DNA from: Centroberyx gerrardi
Taxonomy: Eukaryota > Chordata > Actinopteri > Beryciformes > Berycidae
Direction of reading: 5' to 3'
DNA length: 64,000 nucleotides
NCBI RefSeq assembly: GCF_048128805.1
Contig: NC_136008.1
Span: forward strand, 17,091,572 to 17,155,571
Shown here: positions 46,561 to 58,300 of the stretch, piece after piece
How the letters are laid out: each line of letters begins with the position of its first letter
How positions within the stretch are numbered: the first letter of the stretch is position 1
The notes under the pieces: generated by a model
Seen by the model: only the letters and a program-made list of their open reading frames with translations
What the model was told of the DNA's origin: nothing
Databases searched by the model: none
Made by a program: the position numbers and the translations under genes

Positions 46561-48230
46561 CTTCACAATCTTGTCTAGAATAAAGCTTTATCTTTAATTC
46601 TATGTGACTCATTAGACAGACTTATTTTTTTCTCTCTGTAATAAGCTGCAACAATAAAAGTTTGCATACAGCTCTATGTTTACTTTTGTTCATACTGGTC
46701 AGTAGGCTGGTTTAATTGACTGAAATCAGTAGTGAACTGGTAAGCTGTGCAGTGCAGTGGTGAATGCAGTATAGGGTGCTCACATAGTAAATCTATGGTC
46801 AGTTCACAGGAAGTTTTTCTGTAATGATGGGGTGTCACAGTGGGGGAATCTCTCTCAAGCAGCTGAACTGTGGAGGATCCTACAATATGTTGCAACAGCA
46901 CCACCAACTGGCCGCTACGCTTTCTGTTTCTCAGGTCTCAGGACAGACCAGGGACTTGTTCAACCATTCACTTTCAGTTCAGTCTATTCAGGGAGTTGAT
47001 TTTTCTCAAAATTTTAATATGACAAATTAAAAGTATTTATCAATGGGAATGTTATTTTATCAATTACTGCTCCACTATCAGTAATTGAATTGCTGTTGTA
47101 ATTGACATTCTTTTCTGAAAGGTGGTGAAACCCTGTGATTATCTGGTGTTGATCTGCTGTTGATGCATGCACATCAGCTGTGTGTTCCAGATACTCAGGC
47201 TTAGTGGATTAGTTTATTCTCTTTTTTTCAGCTTTGCATGAGGACATCACACCTGGATGGTAAAGAAGAGTCGGTGGATGATGGGATGAAGAAATCTCAC
47301 ATGCTGACTTAACCAACAGTTCAAATAGCACCTCTGAGTCTACATCTTGCAGATATAACCTAATGAATAACACATTCCTGTTCCTTTTTCAGTAAAATTG
47401 ATGTCATGTCTAAACGCATCAAAGTTGTAGGTAAGAGTAAAATCAGTATTTGAAAAATGTAAAAACTCTAAAAGGGTAGTAATCTGTGTCATAAAAACAT
47501 AATTAATATCCCTTTTCCATGGAATAATTGGCGGAAAGAAAGGATTTTCTTGTGACTGATATAACGCGGTATACTGAGGCAAGCAAAACAGGGTGTCATC
47601 TTCATGCCCATTGTTGTGCCAGAAATCTAAAAATAAGGAACATAATTGAAAAAAAAAAAATTGACAAGTAAAGTGAATTTAAGTGTAGTTCTACTGACAA
47701 CATCTTGGTCAGGTGCATGGGAGCTCTTTGAGGAAGTATCTTTAATACAAGACATACATTGGGCACAAAATCTTTAATATCATGGTATTTGATAATGAAA
47801 AATTATAATTCCGGTGGTACAATACATAAAATGGGATGATTTCACTATAAAGTAGTGATTTGTTATCTGTTGTGTCTGTTTTGATTGCACTGTATGAGCA
47901 GTTATCCCCTGTCCATTTTGTGACACATAAAGAATAACTAATATGTAGTTGGCCAAGAGAGTAGACTTTCCATAATATGTTTTTTATCCTGTTTTCATAA
48001 ATCATATGCATATACTGTGTCTCTTAGAAAGAAAAACTTTTGTAAGGTTTGAATCTCACACTCGAACATCTGTACATTTCTGTAGCCTATATTTGTGCAT
48101 ACATTCTCTAGAATATTATGTAGGCTGCATTTGGTGCACATTTGTACAGGGCCTTGCTTGCACATTTATTTTTTATATGGTCACATTCTGTTTATATGTT
48201 ACCCCCATCTGTGTGTTAATGTTAACATTT
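46561..48230. other. Intergenic part of segment M, nothing recognised
   Basis: AT-rich DNA found only once in the window. It has short frames without homology signals and a 28-base exon-like stretch near 47232 that is not supported by anything else. Confidence 0.5.
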
Positions 48231-48232
48231 AA

Positions 48233-48259
48233 TAGTAGTAGTAGTAGTAGTAGTAGTAG
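48233..48259. repeat. (TAG)n microsatellite
   Basis: Nine TAG units in a row. Confidence 0.95.
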
Positions 48260-48419
48260 CCTACATTTGAACAGTTGCTTTTGCACACCCTGCACATATG
48301 CTCTTGAATTAAGTCTTGAGTTATGTCTGTGTGAATCGGGTAACTGCATACATCCTTGTATCTGAAAATGTCTTTGTTGCAAGCATGCTGTTTATCCTCT
48401 TTAATTTATTGTATTATAT

Positions 48420-48538
48420 TTATTTAGCGCTATTATACTGCTCTATCATCCTACTCCCTGTTTTTGATTAGATTCTGTTGCTGCAAGAATGCAACTTCCC
48501 CACGGGGATCATTAAAGTTTAATGTTATCTCATCTCAT
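48420..48538 (+). repeat. L2-like LINE 3' tail
   Basis: The end GCAACTTCCCCACGGGGATC followed by ATTAAAGTT and TATCTCATCTCA units is the typical 3' end of fish L2-type non-LTR elements. Only the tail is present. Confidence 0.55.
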
Positions 48539-48559
48539 GAATGAAAAATGTTGACCGAC

Positions 48560-48688
48560 CCAGAAAAACTACAACTTCCGTGACTGCCGCACTCCTCGTT
48601 AGACAGTGACGTCATGATGTCTGCTGCTGGACTATGTTGGCTTTGTGCGAAACGACGCGGAGATGTTTGGGCGGCCGAGTCATCCTAG
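48560..48688 (+). promoter_or_regulatory. Promoter and noncoding exon 1 of the zinc finger-piggyBac gene
   Basis: A palindromic CRE TGACGTCA lies at 48607-48614 and an ETS-type ACTTCCG lies at 48575. CpG content rises in this stretch. The exon ends at 48688 with CCTAG followed by GTAACC. The acceptor of exon 2 ends at 49282. Confidence 0.5.
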
Positions 48689-48882
48689 GTAACCTTACAT
48701 CTACATCTCACTGTATTCATACGACTATGGGTGTGTGTGTAAACCGATGGACACAGTAAATGAGTGAATATATGCTATTTCTGCTCTGTAGCAGGTCGGA
48801 ATTGCAAGCATTTGCAGACTGATTATTCCTCAAAATTAGTTATGTAGGCTAACCAGGCTAACATTATATGTGATGGTTATTG

Positions 48883-49298
48883 TGGACAGATTGTTTTGAA
48901 AATTGTCAGCATGTTAAATTCTGTCCCAGTCCGACATTCAGACAAATTGGCCAGTGTTGAATCTAGGTTTTGCTACTGCGGCCAATGGCTGTCCTCCCTA
49001 CCCATCGGTCTATTGTAATACAAATGTTTTGAGCCCATTCACTCTCTGGTCTCCCAGCTGTCGTTATGTGTGGATCACAAAGATCCTATTTACTCCTTTT
49101 AAGAAAACAACGTCGTTCCTAGAAAATGGGTAGAATACTTTATGGAATGATATAGGCTAAAGGAAATGGTTGATGGTAGGCTAATTTATGTTTTTTTTTT
49201 AAATTGTTGATTTACCTATGTAATTTACAAATATTTCTGTGTTTTGTCTTTGTGTGTGTGTGATACATGTTGTATTTTACAGGTTCCTGATCTTATAT
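48883..49298 (+). repeat. Segment S' (original of the 416-bp copy)
   Basis: Matches 43428-43843 at an offset of 5455. Here it runs through the acceptor at 49282 into exon 2, and similarity stops after 16 exon bases. Confidence 0.95.
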
Positions 49299-49344
49299 AG
49301 ACCTGTATTCAAGTCCATTTGAGGAACCCGAGAAGTAGGGAACC

Positions 49345-52300
49345 ATGCAGAGTCTGACCCAGACGATGAAGAGTGGGCCAAAACCAGCAGAGATTGAGGC
49401 TGGGAGAAAACCAGTGACTACAGAAATCTCGGCGCAACCGTCAGAGATCAAGACCGGGGCGCAACCAACAGAGAGTGAAACAGAAGCACAAGTAGTGGAG
49501 AATAACTCAGCTGTTTTTCTTGAGAATGAAACGGTAATCACAGCAGATGAGAATGAGACTGTGGTGCAACCGCTGGGAGGTGAGACGGCACAAACACCAG
49601 GAAGTGTGTCGGTCACACAAGCAGCGGGGAATGATCCTGCTGTTCAGCCAATGAGTGACCCCTCACATAATACTGGAGGGATGCCAATGGACACAACCTC
49701 AAAGCCTAGTGCCCCTACAGCAGTGGTACCTGATACACCGCAGAATCCGGATTGTGGTGTACAAGAGGTGAGGAAAGTGGATAAAGTACCTGATGGCAGA
49801 AAATACATCCCTTCCAAGAAGGACAGGCTGGACCCTCTGAAGATGGACATGTCCAAGCCAATGGTTATGCCTCTCACATGTGAGTATTTTAGCTTCTTTG
49901 CTGGTAGTTCTACATTTGCTCTTATTCTTTATTGAACCATGCGGGCTAGGGTTGAGCGATGTATCTTTTGCAGCAGTAGCCTAGGGGAAGTTATGGGAGA
50001 GGAGGGGTCACCCACAACCCCTTATTAAAGAGCCTTGTACTGTTGACCACTGACCCACTCTACCGCAGCAGCGCACTTTAGCAGTAGTAATGGGTAAAGA
50101 GCAATATTAGCACATCAGTCACCAATTCCTTGCCCATACAAACTTTTCATACCAGTATGTGTATTAGGAAGGGGGACTTTCTGAGTCTCAAGCTGGCTTT
50201 AACCCCCAGGCTACTGCTGCCCCAGTTGGATGAAACTATAATTACTTTATGCAAGCCCACAACCACATCCTTTTCTTCTTATGCTTCTAGCTTTATACTT
50301 TCTATGTATACTTCCTCCTTCTTTATACTCTTCTGTAGTGTCTCTTTTAATTATTAACATGTTATATGCACACTTTCTTGCTGCCCTATTGTCCTCTAGC
50401 ATCTCAGCTGTCCCTGCAGTGCATCGAGTGCCACATAATCTTCAGCGATCACAAGAGCAAGGAGCGTCATCTGAAGTTGAGCCACCCAGCAGAATATGAG
50501 CAATGTATACTGAGGAATGCCCTTTTTGCCTGCTATGTTTGTGACCGCCACTTCACAAACTCCACCGAGCTCATGGCCCACCAGAAAGCCCATATAGAGA
50601 AGAAACCCTTCAAGTGTCCAATCTGTGGTCAGGCCTTCAACAAGTCGTCAGAGCTCACGCTTCATAAAAAAATTCATTTTGGCCGGGATGGTTATGCCTG
50701 TTCGGACTGTGGCAAACCGTGCAAAACACTAACCTTGCTTAAGTACCACCGCCGCACACACACTGGAGAGAGGCCGTATGTGTGCAAGGAGTGTGGAAAG
50801 AGGTTCAGCATGTCTAAGACTCTACAGAAACATATAGCGTCACACTTACCAGAGGGAACTGAAGGAGATGGGGGAGACACTTCTGCCACTGCTAAAGCAC
50901 CGCTGAAGAAAAACAATGGTAAGACAAATTGGTCAGACGTATTTGTATAGTAATAATGTCACAGAAGTGTGTTTTTATATGGTACATGTTAAAATGGTGA
51001 GGTAGTTTTAGTTATTTCTTTGTTAAGGTTTTCCTTAATACAATGATATAATTTCACAAACCAAACTATGATATCTTCCATGTCACAGGAAATATGTTGA
51101 TAATACTGTGTGGCACTTTTTATGTTACAGTGCAATGTGTTAAAACTTTCCTCCTTTTTTTTTCTTTTGCTAGATGCTTCTACAATAAAATATCCCTGTT
51201 CTGTATGCAAGGCCACCTTCAAGACTACCAAGACACGGCTACATCACATGAAAAACAAGCACAATATGTTGCCTGCAGCAACCAGTAATGCCCTCCCAGC
51301 TGCGCAGCTAGTGAAACAAGGTACACCCATTATAACCCCAATATCTATCTGCCAACCAACACTACTGCAAGTGGAGCCAATTGGACCTCTTCAACAAGTT
51401 GACGCCAACATTGACACAGAGCAGATTCGCAGACTTATTGAGTCTTTGGGAAATGTGCAGAAAGTGAATCAGGTTGTCATATTGGGGCAGGTGCCACCTC
51501 ATGCCCCACCACTGGAACTGCAACAGATATCAGAACTGGGAGAAGCAGTTCATCTGAATTTTACCCCGCAGCAGCTGGGTCTTATAGAGCTAAAACAGAC
51601 TGAGTCTAAGACAGTGGAACTGGAACATTCAAATATCCCTTGTGATTCAATGGAGCACACAATTATATTGGAACCTATTACACCAGATGGACAGTTGGAA
51701 AACCCTTCTTTTTCAGAACTAGGTTCCCATATAGCAACACCTGAAACTATAGGGATAACACTTGTTGAACCTGAGCAAACAGTAAGACATGAGGGAGAGA
51801 TGATACATCAGATTCTTCAACAGCCTGAGACTGGTACAGTTCAATCTGATCCAATGGATCAAATGGTTTGTCAGAGTGAGGAAGTTGACCTCAAACAAAA
51901 CCTTGAGCAAACAATCATATTAGAACTGACCTCTGCCTTGATGCCAACTGTGGAGTTAGAACAATCCCAATCTGTACCGCAAAGTGAAATGCCATCCTCT
52001 GTACTAGTGCCAACCACTGAATTGGAGAAGACTTCTGATGAGACTGTTATAGGTCAGCAGGAGACCAGCCTATCTGTTCCACCACTTATGCCTACAGTTG
52101 AGTTGGAACTGACACCTTTACAGACAGACCAACAGGACCTTCCTGCTTGCCCTTTTGTCCCAACAGATGCATTTACACAAAACCACAATCCAGGTGAATC
52201 CCAAACTAATCCCAAAGGAGAAGCTGATTCACAGATACAAACAGTGAGGCTGGATGAGGTCAATTCTGTGATAGATGGAGCCACAGTAGAAGAGACGCAT

Positions 52301-55300
52301 GAGAAGCCTGAACAAGAACCATCTGAGAAATTGCTGGTAGATAGCAGAGAGAGTCAGGAGCAGTTGGAGGTGTCCAGAGAGGAGGACACGTCTACTAAAG
52401 AAGAGGTCTTGTCACAGTTGGAGACCAAGCAGGTGCAACAGATCTCACACCCACCCATAAATGTAATGTCAGCTCAAGAACTGGTGAAAGTACGGAAAAG
52501 AAAGCCAACCCGGGCATTTATTTTTCAAGAAAATATGCAAGAACTGGCATGGACCACACAAAAGGATGATTTACAAATTGATGAAAAACCTGCCAAACGC
52601 CAAAGAACAAAAAAGTCTCGCCTTGTTGTTAAATTTGGTCCACAAAACAAAGACAAGAAAACCAAAAAACAGAAGAAGCCGTCACAGCCACTTCAGTCGA
52701 CCCAGGAAGAACCGCTAAAGGGTAAAGCATCAACCACAACTCTGTCAGAGAAAAAATTGCCATCACAAAAGAAGGGAAGAAAAGCAAAAAAAGACAAGAA
52801 AGAAGAGCATTCAGTATCCACAGCAGAAATAAAATCAACTTCCTCTACCCATGATCCACAAGTGCAACATATTAAAGAGGATACAAGAAAAAATAAAATG
52901 AAAAAGCAAAAAGACGTGGTCAGTGAGGGTGTGGAGGATATAAGTGAGCAAGAGGTTGTAGCCTCACCAGTATTTAAGAGGAAAAAACAACAGAAAATCA
53001 TGCAAAAAAGTCAGCCCAAGAGAACAAAGGCTGGAAAGTTGACAAGTAAGGAGAGAAAGAAAAAACTGACAAAGGAGCAAAAAATGAATACAGAAACAAG
53101 CACAGCATCTGCAAACATGCCTGGCCCACAAATAACACAAGACTCTCTACTTCTACTGAAGGGTCATAAACAGCCCCAGTTAAAAGTTTATAAACTAGAT
53201 CCTTCAAAGGCATCGGGCCAGAAACAGGAGCCTCCACCTCACGAGTTACAGACAACCTCTCAACGGAGAAAAGACATCACACGCAATCAGCGAAAGGATA
53301 CAACAACTGAGTCTGCAAATAAACTCACAGCTGGAGGTAAGAAAAAAGGAGGGAGACCCAAAAAGAACCAGAAAGCTCTTTCATTGTTGTCCTCTCTACA
53401 ACTATCCCCTCCACCATCTGACACTCTGCCCACCAAGCCAAAGACCACCCGAAAACGTAAAGCCTCCTCAAAGGTGGAGGCGGAGGGAGTGATAACCTCG
53501 TCTCATTCCAGGCGTGCTTTAGAGTGTAAGGACTGCGGAGAGAGATTTAGTGAAGTCTCCTCCCTTCAGGAACACAAGGCGACAGTACACATCGTGGAGA
53601 GTCCCGGTCTCACTTACACCAATGGAAACATCTTTGAAGGGGTCTCCAGGCTGGATCTATGCCAGCCTCCAAAACTGCATAATGAGGTCATTGGGGTGAT
53701 GAATGCTGCTACAGACTGGGACACTGAGGCTGAGATGGGAGAGATGGCATTAGAAGACAGAGAGCGGAGTGTCTCTTTCCCAGCTTTGAATCCCTCTCCC
53801 TCTTTACCTGTTACTGCTCCAGATGCCGAAGCAAGTGGATATGAAGATAAGAGTGGAAATACAGCTGTACCAGACATTGCATCGTTGATGGGTATTACAA
53901 AAGAGATTCCAGAGAGTCAATGTCTTACCCCTCCAGAAGTTCTGTCACCGTGTCTCTCAAAGGCTGATCAAATGAAAAATGAGTCAAAAAGGGAGGCCCC
54001 TCCATGTTTATCATCTAATACCCCTTTAAATAGCTCTAGCCAGACAAAGGGTTCTGAGGCAGGAGGGGCTTTGGTATTAGATGAGGGCAAGCCAACATGT
54101 CAGACCAGCAGACAAGATATCCCCAAGAATCCCTTGCTTCCCAGCTCAGAATCGGAAGTCCAGGGTGCCACAGATGAAGACATTAAGGAGGGTTTACTTC
54201 TTGATGTAGATTTAGTCACTGTTGGGGAGCAGAATGAGCGAAATGATCCAAACTTGGCTCAAGAGTGTGGCTCCCAAATTGAACCTTTTGGACCCCGTAA
54301 TCCTGAAAGTGGCAGCACTGACACACTCGTACCTCCTGGTCAGATGGATAATGAAACGACAACTGAAACAAGCCTAACGTCGCAGACTGTTTCATGCTCC
54401 ACACATCAGCCAGAGATCAAAGAAGAGGAGGAGGAAATTTTAGTGCAGAGAAAAGAAGAGGGAGCGAGAGGAGCAGTAAGGGGTAGGAGACGAGGGACAG
54501 GACGTCTAAGAAGGGGCGTGATGTCAAGGAGAAATTCAGTTGGTGATAATGTCAGACGAACAGAACCAGAGAAAGAACCGGATGAATGTCAGGTAGTCTA
54601 CGAAAAACATCCACACACATCTGATTCTGAAATCAATGAAAGTGAGACCAGCACACCTCAGCATACTCAGTCAACATCCCAGAGTTCACAGCCAGAGATG
54701 AGCCCCACATTTGAGCCCAATAAAGGCACCGCTTCTACCACATCTGTGCCTTCTGTGCCCTCTTCATTAGAGGAATCTCCTGGAGAGCAGGTTGTCTTTG
54801 AGCTGGAGTCCGTTACCACCAGTGTTGTGGAGGTAATGATGTCAGAGGAAAGGCTGGGACTGGAGGGAGGAGAGGAACACGACAGAGAGGCTGGCCAATC
54901 TCCAGGCATTATACTTGAGAGGTTCCTCACTTCTAGACAGAGAGAGACTGCTGACAAGGAGCAATCGCTGATGGCAATAAGCAACAATCAAAGACAGGTG
55001 AGGATTTTAAGTCAGCTAATCAATGAAACAACGAATGGTGTATATTAATACTACGCTTAAGTTTAACTTTATTGATCCATTTAGGAAATTCATCTTGTCC
55101 ATGGGGCACAAACAAACACACATTAACAAGAAGCAAATGACAGCAGGTCTAAGAATACATTTTACAGGTCTAAAGTAGTTAGAGTCTAAAATAAATAAAT
55201 GGGTTGGTAGCAATAAAAATATTTGCACAGCTTATGAGATTGTAAAACAAAAATCAGTACTGACTGTTGAATACATTAATGGCAGCAGGAGCAAAGGACT

Positions 55301-58300
55301 GCTTGAACCTGGTTGTTTAAATTTAGCGCTGCAATATTCTGGCTCTCTGACTCATTTTAAATTTCTGGTGTAAGGGATGAGTGTAGCCATTCAGAATAGA
55401 GTGGACCTTATTTAAAATAGGGTCAGTGTAGAGCCGAGCTACTGGCACCTGTTCAATTCCTATGATCCTACTCGCTGTCTTTATTATGTGCTGCAGTTTG
55501 CTACGATCTGAACTGAACAATGTAATTATTTTAAATGCTACTGTTTTTGTTCCAGGGTTTGGACAGCATTGCTGAGAACGAAGTGGTGTTCAGGGAAGTC
55601 CCGAGAGGCCAGGAGATCAAGGTTGAAGAGAATATCTCAGATCCACCACTGGTTGCACACACCTGTCACAGTAGACAGAGAGTGGGCCTGCCGCCACAGA
55701 ACCAGCATGATATAAGGACAGTTCTAGTGAAGGAGGAGAGCTGCCTCATTCTGAATGATGCTCAGGCCACACAGGGCAGTAGACACATCCGATGGAATGT
55801 GGAGCAAATCAACATTGAAAACACCTCTGGTCCACGTACGTATTGGGGTCAATTGTAGGTTACTTGTAGAATTTGTATAACTTATTTCTTTGTTCATGTT
55901 ATGTCTTTCGAATAGTTAATCGTAGGCAGGTGATCATCAAATGTCTTGATAGATTTGGACTAGAATCTGTGCACTATGGTGACTAGCTAAGTGGGAAGAA
56001 AAGCCTTCTTAGGGCTTTGTTGTTTCAGAGACAGATGAACCATTTTTAGGGCTTTTTGTTTTCAGTGATAGAGAGCGATGAGACGACCAGCGCCTCTAGC
56101 ATGGCCCCTGACTTAAACTCCAACCAGTGCATCTTCTACCCAGTGAAGGAGGAGGAGAGGGAGGTTCTACTGGGAGGCTCTCAGAGTGACGATGGTGTTT
56201 TAACTGTGGGCGTGTCCAGTGATGCCAGGATTGGCCAGCAGACAGAACATCGGCCAGCCAGTATTAATCTGCGTACGTTATTGTTTTATCCAGTTACCAG
56301 CATACCAGTCATTACAGGAAGACTTCTATTTCAATGTTGTCTGCTTTGATTGTTTACAACAGATGAAGGGAGCCATGCCACAGAAGACTACCAGGAAACC
56401 AGAGTGAGAGGGACACTATCAAGAGCAGGGGTTAATGACTTTGCAAATACAGAAGGTTTGTTTAATGTAATACAAACTTATAATGACCAATATGTATAAC
56501 CGCTTTGTCGAGGTCCGTCAGCTGTTTATTATAAATGTTAAACACAGATGATAACTTTTCTTCCAGCTGTGGCAGACATTGAGGGGCAGGATAGACCACA
56601 GCTTCGGGACTTCCTTCTCCAGAGTTCTGATGAGGAGGACTCGGCTGTTTTTGAATTGCCTGATCCTCAGCTTGACTCGGAGGCAGAAGCCATGGCCTGT
56701 TACTACAAGAACCAAAACAGCAGCCCACCACAGCCAAATGAAACGTCACACAAGTACCGTACAGCCTCATTTATTCAGACTTCAGTCTTTCAAACTGAAC
56801 AGCTATTGAAACATAAAGTATGAAATGGGCAATGTAGTGATGCAAAAATGGCATTTTATTAATTGTTCCCTTTTATACTCGGGATGCAGTGATAAATCGA
56901 CCACTGATCATAATTGGTAGAATACTCATTCTAAACAGGTCATCTGTGATTGGCTGAGCACTGTTTCAACTGCCTGATCTCAAAAGAATGGAATGTTACC
57001 ACTCACCCTATTACCACTACAGGTGGTAATAGGGTGAGTAAGCACCTATGTTTGCATAAAAACAATGATTTATTTACACATGGTTAGGCCAGCAATGTCA
57101 TGCAGCCATAAGAACAATCTGTTAAACACAGTGTTATATTGAAATTTTACTGTTTATGCTTGCTGTGCACTTTTACATAATGTGCTGTTGCCAGTAGAAA
57201 GTCTGGGTAAAACCAAAACACATCAAATCAGCCGATCACACAGTTACAAAATTGGTAATCCCCAAGTTAAATGAAAGTTAAATGAAACATATATTACATA
57301 TATTATTGTGAAGTTTGTGACCCATCAACTTTTATCAGATTATTAATATTTTCCTTTCAATATGTGCAGGAAAGCCCTTAAAATTTTGTACTACTGTACC
57401 TGCCAAAGTCATTGCCCACATGCCAGATCATTACTATTCCTTGCTCTGCTGTTATGTGGTTCTCGCTTGTTTGATCATATTTTATTTCTTATTCTCCCCT
57501 AGCTTGCCAACCCCAGAGAACCAGCTCCATTCCCATTCACTAAGAGAAGGAAGCGGGAGCAGAGAGCCCATTGATTACTTCTCCAAGTATTTTGGTTGGG
57601 ATACCTGGGTAGAAATTGCCCAATGCACAAATAAACTGTCCAACATGCCCAACCCTGTCACAGCCAAAGAGATTGCACAGTTTGTTGGGATCCACATTGC
57701 AATGGGAACTTTGAAGGTTAGTGTTCCTGTGTGACCCATACCTTGATTGTCAACAGTTTGCTTGCACCATTGGTTAGACTGCAAGACTAGAAAAATGAAG
57801 CAAGTATTTTATTTGATGATGGAATAACTAACAAATACCAGCCTCTATTTCATTTCTTGTATGTTATAATTTATTTGGTCTCTTCTGTCACTTTTCAGTT
57901 TCCCAGCCTGAAGCTCTACTGGCAGGACTTTACTAAGGTACCCCTGATTGCTGAAGCCATGCCACTTTCCCAGTTCCTCCAGCTGTCTCGCAAGCTGAAG
58001 CTAGCTTCTCCTGCAAAGGATCCAATCAACAATGTTGGGGAAGAAAGAAATGATTGTGACATTCAAAATGTACAGCAAGCTACAACTAATACTAGTGCAA
58101 CGAGCAGTTGTAATAGTAGAAACGGTCAAATTTCTCTGCTTAGTGATGGGCAGGGCCAAGGGGACAAGCCAAATGAGCTGAACTGTTCGAACACACAGAC
58201 TGATCCCCTTTGGAGGGTTCAGCCATTACTGTGCCGTTTCCAAGCAGGATGCCTGTTGCTGAGACGAGAGGGTGATTATGGAGTTGATCAGTATCCTCTT

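Noticed and set aside
46824-47030. Open frame of 68 codons in segment M
   Set aside because: No acceptor, no recognisable domain and no codon pattern; treated as chance.
47232-47259. 28-base exon-like stretch with acceptor and donor
   Set aside because: Very short and unsupported by phase or neighbouring exons.
48040-48075. tRNA-like GGTTTGAATCTCAC word
   Set aside because: No matching A box, stems or anticodon loop can be folded around it.
46395-48882. Segment M as a transposon inserted with a TTG target duplication
   Set aside because: M contains a promoter, exon 1 and part of a repeat shared with segment A, and has no transposon ends, so deletion from the other copy is simpler.
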